IMG/VR virus record: IMGVR_UViG_3300043570_002364
Coordinates: 1-64,000 of that record
DNA length: 64,000 nucleotides
Direction: 5' to 3' (one strand)
From: a virus
Positions within the stretch are counted from its first letter, which is position 1. Each line of letters opens with the position of its first letter. Below are positions 7,296 to 14,725 of this stretch, piece by piece. The position numbers and the translations under genes were made by a program. The notes beneath the pieces were generated by a model that saw only the letters and a program-made list of their open reading frames with translations, was not told the origin of the DNA and made no database searches.

Positions 7296-7680
7296 TTGTA
7301 ACGATTTGAGATTTGGCAAATTTCTTTTTAGCGTCCTCACACTTGCTATAAATGTACTGAACAAGGTATGCCTCATTCTCATCATTATCTACATCTAATT
7401 TAACGCCTCTTTTTGAGTATATAAAGTTCTTGGCATGTATTATCTCATGGAACATAAATTCAGTGGCAAATTTACCCTCATTTGGCAAACAAAGGTATAT
7501 ATCGTCCTTATATGTAAGACACATTGCAGCGGCAGTTTTTGCATAGTTATCTTTATTTTCATCCAATTCAAATATTTTATCCGTAAGCATGTGGGACATC
7601 TTCTCAGCTACCATTATTTTCATAGTAACATAAAAGGTTGGTATCTTATATGTATATGTCTTATATAGCTTCTGCTTCAT
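7282..7680 (-). CDS. HExxH zinc-metallopeptidase-like protein (132 aa)
   Basis: Residues 78-82 read HEIIH inside a helix (TEFMFHEIIHAKNF), the zinc-binding and catalytic signature of gluzincin/ImmA-IrrE-type metallopeptidases. A downstream acidic segment (DVDNDENEAYLVQYIY) could supply the third ligand (ENEAY, Glu). Small HExxH proteins of this kind in phages can cleave repressors or host factors, but substrate and activity are unknown. Its start lies inside the end of the GIY-YIG gene (20-bp overlap). Confidence 0.65.
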   Translation of the reverse strand: MKQKLYKTYTYKIPTFYVTMKIMVAEKMSHMLTDKIFELDENKDNYAKTAAAMCLTYKDDIYLCLPNEGKFATEFMFHEIIHAKNFIYSKRGVKLDVDNDENEAYLVQYIYSKCEDAKKKFAKSQIVTSESI

Positions 7681-8266
7681 GACTTATTCTTTTGAATGTA
7701 TAGCCACCCGTATGGTTTCTTCTGCCGCTTAAAACTGCCGATACTTTGGTTGCAGTTACATTTAATTTCTCAGCGCAATCTCTAATACCTTCATATTGGC
7801 CTAAATAAGCCCCACCCTTGAACACTTGGATAAAACCTTTAAAGTTCTTACACCTAGAACCAGTAATGCCAAAAACAGGGTTCTTTTGCCCTTTTCTGTT
7901 TATTAATAGCTCCATTAAGGCATCACTATTCTTTCTTCCTTTGTTAACCTTGCTAATCTTATCTCTTGTTTCTTGGCTTGGGTTTATGGTTCCGTCCCCT
8001 CCATTAGTTAAATTAGCTAAAGTACCATTACCTAAATCAATTCTACCGTACAATTTTATAAACTCAATTTCTTTTATTTTTGCTTGATCATAATTAATGT
8101 CATCAAATAGTATTTCTACCTCATAATCCGATTTGGCTATTATTTTTTTCCAAAGATTACTTCTTCTTGCTTTTTCATTGGCTCTTTTATTGGTCATATC
8201 ACTTCCAACACCTATATAAAATGGTTCGTTTTTATCAAGTCTAATATGTCTATAAACGTATGCCAT
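7661..8266 (-). CDS. GIY-YIG homing endonuclease with NUMOD domains (201 aa)
   Basis: The N-terminus carries the GIY-YIG nuclease core (YVYRHIRLDKNEPFYIGVGS, residues 3-22) with Asn/Glu-rich catalytic surroundings up to about residue 90. A NUMOD3-type segment follows (SQETRDKISKVNKGRKNSD, and NPVFGITG near residue 130), then a C-terminal NUMOD1-like helix-turn-helix (DCAEKLNVTATKVSAVLSG, about residues 163-181). These are standard DNA-recognition modules of free-standing homing endonucleases. It abuts the metallophosphoesterase gene and is probably a selfish insertion in this operon. Confidence 0.88.
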   Translation of the reverse strand: MAYVYRHIRLDKNEPFYIGVGSDMTNKRANEKARRSNLWKKIIAKSDYEVEILFDDINYDQAKIKEIEFIKLYGRIDLGNGTLANLTNGGDGTINPSQETRDKISKVNKGRKNSDALMELLINRKGQKNPVFGITGSRCKNFKGFIQVFKGGAYLGQYEGIRDCAEKLNVTATKVSAVLSGRRNHTGGYTFKRISHEAEAI

Positions 8267-9276
8267 TATAGTGAAACTTTGCCGTTTTTAATTCTATAAT
8301 TTCTAAATTCGTAGTCTTGACCATTATCATCTAAATCAATTTCCGCAAAGCCATGATTCCATTTATTGAATGGCATATAATCGGGGTAAAGTTCCGATAA
8401 ACATCCTATTGAATAAGTAGCTATTGACTCTCCTGAAAGACGCGATTCAACATGGGAGGAAGTTTGATGGCAATGGCCTTGAAATGAACTTACTTTAGAA
8501 CGTAAAAATAATCCTCTGGCAGGATTTACTGGTGCCGATATACCACCAACATACTCATGCCCATGTACCCCCCAAAGATTATTTAATTTCATTGGTTTTT
8601 TACCACCAATTATTTCAATACCTCTTGCTCTAGCTTTAATAATATTTGTAAATTCAAATTCTTCTATGCCTACTAATTCACCAGCTTTTTCGTAAAGAAA
8701 ATGCTCATATCTTTCTTCGTGATTGCCTATTTTAAAATATATCTTGCACTTTAACTCCTTTTCAAAAATGTCAAATAATGCCTTGAACGTGTCCAATTCT
8801 AATTTAAAATTACGTTTTTTTGGATCTTTGATAAATCGGCTTAAACGATGACAATCAATACTATCTCCATTCAAAAGTAAAGCATCAGGTTTACTTTTTT
8901 TAGCATGCTGTAAAGCCAATGTAATTGCTTCTATATTATGATATGGGGCATGAATATCAGACAATACTAAAACTCTTTTATGCCCTTTTATTTCATATGG
9001 CTCAAATGCAGTTTCATCCGAACTTGGTAGGTTATAAGGATTTCTAGGCCTTTCTTTCTCCATAATAAATTCGGTTTCTTTCTTGCTTACGCCATTCCTC
9101 ATTACATCTCCTGCTTTGCCTTCAATATATCTTAATGAATACCTAGCAGCTTCTTCATCTTTGAAAGATAATTTGTTCTCTTCGTACATTATCCTAGCCA
9201 ATTTTTTTGTTGGCATTGTAAGATTTTTAGAACGATACTTTCTTGCTATGTTTGCGTTCCCATTTTTAAATGACAT
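8266..9276 (-). CDS. Calcineurin-like metallophosphoesterase (336 aa)
   Basis: All metal-binding motifs of the family are visible: SDIH (residues 106-109), NGDSID (136-141), GNHE (184-187), VHGH (237-240) and GHCH (267-270). The enzyme should hydrolyse a phosphomono- or diester with two metal ions. The first 90 residues are an additional basic, helical domain that could bind DNA. The true substrate is unknown. A promoter-like element lies at 9292-9299 inside the preceding endolysin gene. Confidence 0.9.
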   Translation of the reverse strand: MSFKNGNANIARKYRSKNLTMPTKKLARIMYEENKLSFKDEEAARYSLRYIEGKAGDVMRNGVSKKETEFIMEKERPRNPYNLPSSDETAFEPYEIKGHKRVLVLSDIHAPYHNIEAITLALQHAKKSKPDALLLNGDSIDCHRLSRFIKDPKKRNFKLELDTFKALFDIFEKELKCKIYFKIGNHEERYEHFLYEKAGELVGIEEFEFTNIIKARARGIEIIGGKKPMKLNNLWGVHGHEYVGGISAPVNPARGLFLRSKVSSFQGHCHQTSSHVESRLSGESIATYSIGCLSELYPDYMPFNKWNHGFAEIDLDDNGQDYEFRNYRIKNGKVSL

Positions 9277-9280
9277 AAGT

Positions 9281-9787
9281 TTATATTAGGACAAAGTTAT
9301 TTTTATCTACTTTGCCTGCGTTATGTAATGATTGCAATTCTGCAACTGATTTACCGAATGTTTTTTGGAAGTGAGGAGCATCATTAAATTTCCAATCACC
9401 ACCCCATTCGTAACCATATCTTTTAAAGATAGCTACAACTTCTTGCCAATCACTTTTGCCATCACCGTCAAAGTCTGTTTTTACATCCCAGCTAGCAGTT
9501 TCAAAAGTGCCGTTTTTATCTTTATCTACTAATAATACAATATCAATAGCTAATCCGTAATTATGGTAAGATTGTCCACCTTTAGCCTTTGTAACGATAG
9601 CCCCTGGCTTAGTTCTACCTTGTGCATATAACCCATCTTGCTCTGCAAAAGTTCTTAAAGTATAAGAAAAACGACAAGCTGCTGTACCAGTTAAGGCAGC
9701 AACAATCTCATCATACATTGTTAATGCTTCTTCTCTTAATTTAGGATGTAGGAGTTGTATTCTCTCCAGAGTTTTCTGATCTTTCAT
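9281..9787 (-). CDS. Endolysin, M15 peptidase (L-Ala-D-Glu or D-Ala-D-Ala type)
   Basis: The sequence SYHNYGLAIDIV (H75, D82) and DAPHFQ (H139) gives the zinc ligands of peptidase family M15 (VanY/CwlK-like), and R45 lies in the usual LRTFAEQ position. These enzymes cut the peptide stems of peptidoglycan. There is no signal peptide, so export depends on the holin. Length (168 aa) fits a single catalytic domain. It overlaps the holin-like gene upstream by 47 bp, a standard lysis-cassette arrangement. Confidence 0.92.
   Translation of the reverse strand: MKDQKTLERIQLLHPKLREEALTMYDEIVAALTGTAACRFSYTLRTFAEQDGLYAQGRTKPGAIVTKAKGGQSYHNYGLAIDIVLLVDKDKNGTFETASWDVKTDFDGDGKSDWQEVVAIFKRYGYEWGGDWKFNDAPHFQKTFGKSVAELQSLHNAGKVDKNNFVLI
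9292..9299 (-). promoter_or_regulatory. Bacteroidetes-type -7 element TAACTTTG
   Basis: Read on the minus strand the bases are TAACTTTG, matching TAnnTTTG. It ends 15 bases before the ATG at 9276 and overlaps the last codons of the endolysin gene. It would give the metallophosphoesterase, homing endonuclease and downstream genes their own transcript. Confidence 0.5.
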
Positions 9788-10007
9788 TGTTATTGTTTTT
9801 ATTTTTAAATATTTTTTCTACTGCTGTTAAACCTAAGCAACCAAAAGCCAACAAAGCTACTGATTCTACTAGAATTGCACTGGGAGCTGTATGCTCTTCA
9901 CTAAAACTATTGTGGTACATAGTAACACATAAAGATACCGTACAAAGCAAACCGCATATACGCTTCATACTTAATTGACCTGTTTCGTCACAAAAAAACT
10001 GTTTCAT
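9741..10007 (-). CDS. Holin-like two-span membrane protein (88 aa)
   Basis: Two hydrophobic segments (about residues 16-35 and 44-63) are followed by a hydrophilic Asn/Lys-rich tail. The N-terminus FFCDETGQLSMKRICGLLC resembles small holin-like proteins of Bacteroidetes phages. It directly overlaps the endolysin gene, which is the best argument for a holin. A second candidate is encoded at 11514-11696. Confidence 0.7.
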   Translation of the reverse strand: MKQFFCDETGQLSMKRICGLLCTVSLCVTMYHNSFSEEHTAPSAILVESVALLAFGCLGLTAVEKIFKNKNNNNERSENSGENTTPTS

Positions 10008-10424
10008 TTATTTTATTTTATTTTGTAAATAAGATATTGTTTGAAATTGCAAAAATATTATTCCGACAAAGATGATTTTAGTGGCTTCGTGGAGCTTTTC
10101 TTTTTTCCAGACGCTTTTTTCTTCTCTGGTATAAGCTGCTCTATTTGCTTCGTATTTCCACTTCCAATTAAAGAGGCTATCTTGCCTAATACGAATTTCT
10201 TGATTAATGCTATCATATTGTAATCTTTTTTGTGTAATTGAATTTTTTAAATCTATTATTGTATCGTTATAATTTTTATATAATAAATTAATAGTGTCAG
10301 CTTGAGATACTTTCATTATTACCACAGAATCACCCTTAAAAATCCTTTTTATTGGATATTGGGCTGATGTTGAAAGGTATAAGAGTATCAATACTAGCAC
10401 TATCAAGCTTTGCTTTAATTTCAT
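10008..10424 (-). CDS. Envelope protein with signal peptide, spanin-like (138 aa)
   Basis: Begins with a classical signal sequence (LIVLVLILLYLSTSAQ, cleavage probably after Ala-Gln). A long charged, coiled-coil-prone stretch (residues about 50-110) and a hydrophobic C-terminal segment (IIFVGIIFLQFQTISYL) follow. Such a protein could bridge inner and outer membranes, like a spanin. It overlaps the upstream gene by 89 bp, reminiscent of nested Rz/Rz1 pairs. Role inferred from position. Confidence 0.55.
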   Translation of the reverse strand: MKLKQSLIVLVLILLYLSTSAQYPIKRIFKGDSVVIMKVSQADTINLLYKNYNDTIIDLKNSITQKRLQYDSINQEIRIRQDSLFNWKWKYEANRAAYTREEKSVWKKEKLHEATKIIFVGIIFLQFQTISYLQNKIK

Positions 10425-10668
10425 TTATCTCTGCTTTTAATTCTTTATTCTCTTGTTTCAAATCTGTTATTGTTTCAACTGCTTTCGTAACTAACTCTGT
10501 TTCTTTCTTGCTTGCTGCTTCTTGAACTTTTATACTAAATTCATTTGTTTGGGCAACCTTTTTCATTAATGACTCAAACTCTTTATCCTTCTGCAAAGCA
10601 TCTGATTCTTTATTTGCAATAGCAGGTACGCAACTCCAAAATAATATGGTAATAATTAAATATCTCAT
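10336..10668 (-). CDS. Exported coiled-coil protein, candidate spanin partner (110 aa)
   Basis: An N-terminal hydrophobic export signal (MRYLIITILFWSCVPAIA) is followed by a long helix rich in Lys and Glu (TDLKQENKELKAEINEIKAK, residues about 68-87). The Cys at residue 13 does not sit in a strong lipobox, so lipidation is uncertain. It overlaps its neighbours by 89 and 4 bp and probably acts in lysis. Confidence 0.5.
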   Translation of the reverse strand: MRYLIITILFWSCVPAIANKESDALQKDKEFESLMKKVAQTNEFSIKVQEAASKKETELVTKAVETITDLKQENKELKAEINEIKAKLDSASIDTLIPFNISPISNKKDF

Positions 10669-10964
10669 TTTAAATGGCTAATTTTACCTAATTGTTCTAA
10701 CGTAGAAAGCTTAGTGCTAGCAACTGCTAAAGATGAATCACATCTTCTAAGTGCGCCCTGCATAATATCTACCTTATTATCTAAACTTTGTACCTTAACC
10801 GACTGAGAAGTGATTTGATCCTTGAATGTGCTTCTTACATCTATATATAAATAAGATATAGCAATTAGAACTAAAAATAAAGTTCCCACTACTGGATTTT
10901 TAGCAAATTCTTTAAAACTTATAGGCAAAGGATTTGCCACACTTACTTTTTTACTTGTTGCCAT
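10665..10964 (-). CDS. Single-span protein with periplasmic coiled coil (99 aa)
   Basis: One membrane helix (residues 25-42, VVGTLFLVLIAISYLYI) follows a short positively charged N-terminus. The remainder looks like a coiled coil (QSVKVQSLDNKVDIMQGALR). This is the topology of an inner-membrane spanin or Rz-like protein. The sequence does not prove the function. Its start is 2 bp from the end of the upstream gene. Confidence 0.55.
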   Translation of the reverse strand: MATSKKVSVANPLPISFKEFAKNPVVGTLFLVLIAISYLYIDVRSTFKDQITSQSVKVQSLDNKVDIMQGALRRCDSSLAVASTKLSTLEQLGKISHLK

Positions 10965-10966
10965 TT

Positions 10967-11527
10967 TTAAAATAATTTTTTATATAAACCAAAACTAATT
11001 TGATTTGTGGTAAAATTCAATGTATAAACCTCTTTTTGCTTCTTATAATTCAACCCAACTCCAACGCCAAGATTATTATCAAGCCTTCTTAAATCGCCTA
11101 TAACGCCCACAAAAAGCTCATTCTTAGGCTTATGGTATATATCATTGGTAATAACTATGGTTTTCTCTATAAAATGAGATCCATAACTCCTGCCAAATAT
11201 TTTATTTTGTGAGATTGTATCTTGAATTGATACGTAATTATCCGTATTTATACGAAAAGTATCTGTATAAACTTTAATCTTATTGTAATCATTGACTATG
11301 TAAGTGGTATCATGTACCTCATCAATTTGGTATATTGTATCTAAAACAGCAAAAGGGATCGCATCCCCTTTCTTATATTGTCTTAATGTATCAACCTTGT
11401 AAAGTGTATCTATTTTGGTAACTATGGTGGTGGAAGTTCCAGTCCCAACATACTTGGGATCGCTAAAAACGAAAAATCCTAAAACGATTATTAATATTAT
11501 TATTAACGAATTTTTAGCGTTGGCCAT
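10967..11527 (-). CDS. Membrane-anchored periplasmic protein, possible one-piece spanin (186 aa)
   Basis: An N-terminal membrane helix (SLIIILIIVLGFFVF, residues 7-21) is followed by repetitive beta-type sequence rich in IDTLYKVDTL-like strands. The C-terminus ends in beta-hairpin-like sequence (LGVGVGLNYKKQKEVYTLNF) with a terminal Phe, as in outer-membrane beta structures. A protein anchored inside with an outer-membrane-seeking end could act as a unimolecular spanin. This is inference from topology and position. Confidence 0.5.
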   Translation of the reverse strand: MANAKNSLIIILIIVLGFFVFSDPKYVGTGTSTTIVTKIDTLYKVDTLRQYKKGDAIPFAVLDTIYQIDEVHDTTYIVNDYNKIKVYTDTFRINTDNYVSIQDTISQNKIFGRSYGSHFIEKTIVITNDIYHKPKNELFVGVIGDLRRLDNNLGVGVGLNYKKQKEVYTLNFTTNQISFGLYKKLF

Positions 11528-11696
11528 TATTCATGTGTTTAGTTTTCCAATAGTAATATCTGATTGCAAATACCCCAGAAACTATCGCCACTAAACCTGC
11601 AAATAAACTTACATAAGGCTGTATGCTACTTATTGTAACCACTGCACTTAAAATACTAACTGTGGCAGAAATGTCAGCGTGAGTATGATTAGTCAT
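11514..11696 (-). CDS. Small two-span membrane protein, second holin candidate (60 aa)
   Basis: Two hydrophobic segments (about residues 9-23 and 28-49) and a basic C-terminus match small class II holin topology. It is first in the lysis block after a promoter-like element at 11710-11717. It overlaps the next gene by 14 bp. It could be the holin or an antiholin paired with the protein at 9741-10007. Confidence 0.5.
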   Translation of the reverse strand: MTNHTHADISATVSILSAVVTISSIQPYVSLFAGLVAIVSGVFAIRYYYWKTKHMNNGQR

Positions 11697-11709
11697 GTCA
11701 AATTTTTCT

Positions 11710-11717
11710 CAAATATA
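11710..11717 (-). promoter_or_regulatory. -7 element TATATTTG for the lysis block
   Basis: Minus-strand TATATTTG matches the Bacteroidetes consensus and ends 13 bases before ATG 11696, leaving a leader of about 10 nt. No clear -33 TTTG is visible at 19 bp. It sits in a 43-bp gap between convergently reading neighbours and is the natural promoter of the lysis genes. Confidence 0.5.
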
Positions 11718-11739
11718 ACATTAAATTAGTTATATTATG

Positions 11740-11964
11740 TTAAATTGTCCACTTTTTTTCAGGGCAAGCATCAGCTCCTACTGGACTGAACACCTTAGCA
11801 CTAGTCGTACAGCCGCACTTACTACAATAGTCCCTTATTGATGATTGTACCCAAAACTCACACGCCATACATATTTCCAATCTTTTTTCTGCAACCTCTT
11901 TTTGTTCTTCTGTTGGATTAATTTTAGTAGCGTAAGCTAGCAATATTTCTTTTATTTTGTTCAT
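11740..11964 (-). CDS. Zinc-ribbon protein (74 aa)
   Basis: Two cysteine pairs, CMAC near residue 33 and CSKCGC near residue 47, with a later DACPEKKW, fit a small zinc-binding domain. Similar short proteins in phages end in a CP(x)xKW motif. The N-terminal helix has no membrane features. It overlaps the glycosyltransferase gene by 4 bp, so it is translated with the glycosylation operon, but its partner is unknown. Confidence 0.7.
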   Translation of the reverse strand: MNKIKEILLAYATKINPTEEQKEVAEKRLEICMACEFWVQSSIRDYCSKCGCTTSAKVFSPVGADACPEKKWTI

Positions 11965-12824
11965 ATAAATAAATTTTGATATTCATCATGATTTCCCCAA
12001 TATGGATGAATTTGAGTTAAATTGTCTTTGTCATAGATTGAATTATGGCTAGTGAAATGAACGCCATGATTGATATGAACTGGCTCATTTTGACATTCCC
12101 ATTGGATTCTTTTCAATCTTTGGGTTTCAATCATTCCACTATTTGTAACTAAAGCATTAGGCAATATCTCTAAGCAATGCGTAATAGCATCATCTAATCT
12201 CATGGTCATTTGATGGAATGGCTCATCATTTTGCTTTCTTTTTTGCCATCCATTTTTGCATACGCCACCGTAATTCATATTGGTTAAGACTTGACCGGCA
12301 GCAAAATCAGGGAAGTCAAAGTAACCTTTTGGGTACATTACATCATGCTCTAGGAAAGAAACATAGTCATATTGCCCCATAGTTTTTGCCGTATATAAGC
12401 ATTGCATAATTTGCAACAGTTGGTTTAAATGAGATTGGCTAGTGTACCAACTATTAAATTGATGAAAAGGAACGCCTGGCATAAACTCCCAAGTACATAC
12501 AACAATATCGGCTACACCTTTGCTAGCATCTTTAATTGTATCAAGTGATTTATATATTGCAGGCCAAATGCTATGATTATTGTTATTTGAGTAAAATATA
12601 CCCAATTTTCGGTTTTTTGACTCAGGATAAACAAATGTATTGCCTTCTATAATTTGTGCCTGGAAACCATCATCAAATTGAATTTCTAAGTATTTAATTT
12701 GCCCCACAGCAGGATCTCCAATTATATCATTATTTGCTCTAATTACTAATTTGTCAGCTACTATTTTGTTTTGCAATATATTAGTACAATCTACACCCCC
12801 ATAAGTGGCTTTTGTTATTTTCAT
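11961..12824 (-). CDS. Glycosyltransferase-like protein with N-terminal beta domain (287 aa)
   Basis: Residues 1-65 form a small beta domain (KITKATYGGVDCTNIL, then GDPAVGQIKYLEI) also seen fused to carbohydrate enzymes. Residues 70-287 look like a GT-A fold with EHD at 159-161 in the position of the metal-binding DxD motif (YDYVSFLEHDVMYP). A late HINHGVHFTSHN segment may bind donor or acceptor. Part of the four-gene arm transcribed from 14649. Donor sugar unknown. Confidence 0.7.
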   Translation of the reverse strand: MKITKATYGGVDCTNILQNKIVADKLVIRANNDIIGDPAVGQIKYLEIQFDDGFQAQIIEGNTFVYPESKNRKLGIFYSNNNNHSIWPAIYKSLDTIKDASKGVADIVVCTWEFMPGVPFHQFNSWYTSQSHLNQLLQIMQCLYTAKTMGQYDYVSFLEHDVMYPKGYFDFPDFAAGQVLTNMNYGGVCKNGWQKRKQNDEPFHQMTMRLDDAITHCLEILPNALVTNSGMIETQRLKRIQWECQNEPVHINHGVHFTSHNSIYDKDNLTQIHPYWGNHDEYQNLFI

Positions 12825-12826
12825 TT

Positions 12827-13339
12827 TTATTTTTTTGCGTGCATTATGCCCATTTGATTAATATCTGTACAAAACCATCCAAATTGATTAATGGCAAATA
12901 TTTCAAATCCAAGTTCAGTTAGTTTATCTTCTAAAATTTTTTTACATTCTGGATTATGATATTCAACTGCAATCTCTTCAACTGATTTGAATTGCTCTGC
13001 TGTTATATTCTTCATGTGATGCTCATAACCTTCTATATCCATTTTAATTAACTGTGGCTCATTTTCAACAATTAAACTAGCTAAATCATCAAATTCTAAT
13101 ATTGTTTTACAGATAAAATTATGATCTACAAATGTTTCATTTAACTTAGCTATTTCACCGCATGAAGCATCTACGCCAATTACTTTTTTAGCACCTCTTT
13201 TTATAAAATATTCAGGAGTTGATTCAAATGGCTGGAATAACCATCCACACCCTAAATCTAATACCACCTTACCTTCTACGCTTTCAATATCGTTCCAATG
13301 CTCAATTGGATTTTCCGATTCAACTACTTTTGTTTTCAT
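12827..13339 (-). CDS. FkbM-family SAM-dependent methyltransferase (170 aa)
   Basis: VLDLGCG (residues 26-32) is the SAM-binding loop, IGVDAS (54-59) the acidic loop after strand 2, and KMDIEGYE (99-106) the diagnostic FkbM motif. FkbM enzymes mostly methylate sugar hydroxyls, which suits its position between two glycosyltransferase genes. It may cap or modify the glycan. It overlaps the upstream gene by 4 bp. Confidence 0.85.
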   Translation of the reverse strand: MKTKVVESENPIEHWNDIESVEGKVVLDLGCGWLFQPFESTPEYFIKRGAKKVIGVDASCGEIAKLNETFVDHNFICKTILEFDDLASLIVENEPQLIKMDIEGYEHHMKNITAEQFKSVEEIAVEYHNPECKKILEDKLTELGFEIFAINQFGWFCTDINQMGIMHAKK

Positions 13340-14268
13340 ATTAATACTGATTTTTTTTCTACTTGTTGTATAATTTCGTAATACTTTTTTGATGCCGTTC
13401 CTTCTTTTATATTTAGATTAAGATTGTAAGGCAATCTCCCCATAAATTCTGCTTTATAAAATAAACCATCAGCAGAGCTAACGACACCAGCATTATGCAA
13501 TATATTTAATCTGTCATAATCGCTTTCGGAACTAGTACCCCAGGCAAACTCTAAGTCTTGATGGCAAACTGTTTCTTTGCCCATTTTCCAACCATTCCAA
13601 AGTACTGCCCACATATCTGCACACCATATTTGTAATTCATGATATTCAGGTTCTTTAGTCTTTTTCATATTGTTTAAAACTGTAACTTCATTGTATAATC
13701 TTTCACAATCTTTTTCTACGTTCTCCCAAAAACCTGCATTAATACCTTTCATTAAATACTGGGCACCAATTGAATTAAGTTCATTATCTCTTATAACTGA
13801 CTCATCAATCCCAACTATCTCACACATCTTATCCATAACATCTTGACCTTTGCCTAATATGTAACTATGGGCTATGTACCATCTGGTATCAGATCCATAC
13901 CATTTGTCATCTTCTAAAAATTGATCCCAATTTATTGGCTTTGTAAGTACAATGTCGCAATCATGATACAATATGGCCTCATCCTCTAACTCAGGATTAG
14001 CTATAAAATGCTGCTTCAATATATTAGGGCGAATAGAAGATATATAATGTTTAGTAGCTCTGGTATCATCATAAAAAAAGAACCTAACTGGATATGCATT
14101 AGTTAATTTAACCCATTCTTCCGGTATTACATTGTTCATTTTCCAGCATACAATATCAATATTGTTAGGGTTGATGCCCATTTCTATAAAGTTATTTATC
14201 ATAACTTCTACTTGCCAAGCATAAAAAAGAGAGGTTGGCTGCGCACAAATAAATCTGAGGTTTTTCAT
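13336..14268 (-). CDS. GT-A type glycosyltransferase (310 aa)
   Basis: The motif ILYHDCDIVL (DCD at residues 103-105) fits the metal-binding DxD of GT-A enzymes, and the N-terminal MKNLRFICAQPTSLFYAWQV and C-terminal ILHNAGV segments are compatible with nucleotide-sugar binding and an acceptor site. No membrane segment. It follows the DUF6165 gene after 3 bp. Substrate unknown. It probably builds the same glycan as the neighbours. Confidence 0.8.
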   Translation of the reverse strand: MKNLRFICAQPTSLFYAWQVEVMINNFIEMGINPNNIDIVCWKMNNVIPEEWVKLTNAYPVRFFFYDDTRATKHYISSIRPNILKQHFIANPELEDEAILYHDCDIVLTKPINWDQFLEDDKWYGSDTRWYIAHSYILGKGQDVMDKMCEIVGIDESVIRDNELNSIGAQYLMKGINAGFWENVEKDCERLYNEVTVLNNMKKTKEPEYHELQIWCADMWAVLWNGWKMGKETVCHQDLEFAWGTSSESDYDRLNILHNAGVVSSADGLFYKAEFMGRLPYNLNLNIKEGTASKKYYEIIQQVEKKSVLI

Positions 14269-14271
14269 AGA

Positions 14272-14649
14272 TTAGTGTTGTTTATACGATTTTTCTTCTA
14301 ATAGTTCGGAACCATATTTTTGGTTGATTTGCTTTTTAATTATGGCTCTGACATCATTTAATTGGTAAACTTCCCTGGCTAATTCCACAAATTTTTCTCC
14401 AAAATAACTTTTATGCTCACAATCCCTTAAATCATCTTCTACTTTCCATAGCTTTTTGTTTATGTCATAAAGCTCTTGGGTAAATGGATCTGTTAGTGTT
14501 TCTGGATATTTTTTGACCAATGAAGATTTGATTAATTTCCACTCCTTCTCAATGTTTGCAAGCTTTTCGCTGTCATGTATAAAAAGCTTTTTGATGGTTA
14601 AGATGGTATATTTATCTACTACCTCACCTATGCTTACTTCTATTTTCAT
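14272..14649 (-). CDS. DUF6165 family protein (125 aa)
   Basis: The start MKIEVSIGEVVDKYTILTIK, a KLANIEKEW segment and FVELAREVYQLNDVRAIIKK match DUF6165. This small helical family is often found beside glycosyltransferase genes in bacteria. Its biochemical role is unknown. It is the first gene of the minus arm, and its ATG lies four bases downstream of a -7 element, so the mRNA is probably leaderless. Confidence 0.8.
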   Translation of the reverse strand: MKIEVSIGEVVDKYTILTIKKLFIHDSEKLANIEKEWKLIKSSLVKKYPETLTDPFTQELYDINKKLWKVEDDLRDCEHKSYFGEKFVELAREVYQLNDVRAIIKKQINQKYGSELLEEKSYKQH

Positions 14650-14653
14650 ATGC

Positions 14654-14711
14654 CAAAGGTAATAATTTTATTAATATTATTTAATTTAATTAAATTAATT
14701 ATATAGCTTTG
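14654..14711. promoter_or_regulatory. Divergent promoter pair of the glycosylation island
   Basis: Minus-strand TACCTTTG (14661-14654) ends 4 bases before ATG 14649. Plus-strand TAGCTTTG (14704-14711) ends 14 bases before ATG 14726. Both match TAnnTTTG. The 42 bases between are almost pure A/T and include a 21-bp block (14684-14704) identical to one ahead of the gene at 61015 (60988-61008). The common spacer suggests co-regulation of both arms. No clear -33 TTTG is visible for either side. Confidence 0.55.
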
Positions 14712-14725
14712 CTTAAAAATAAACT

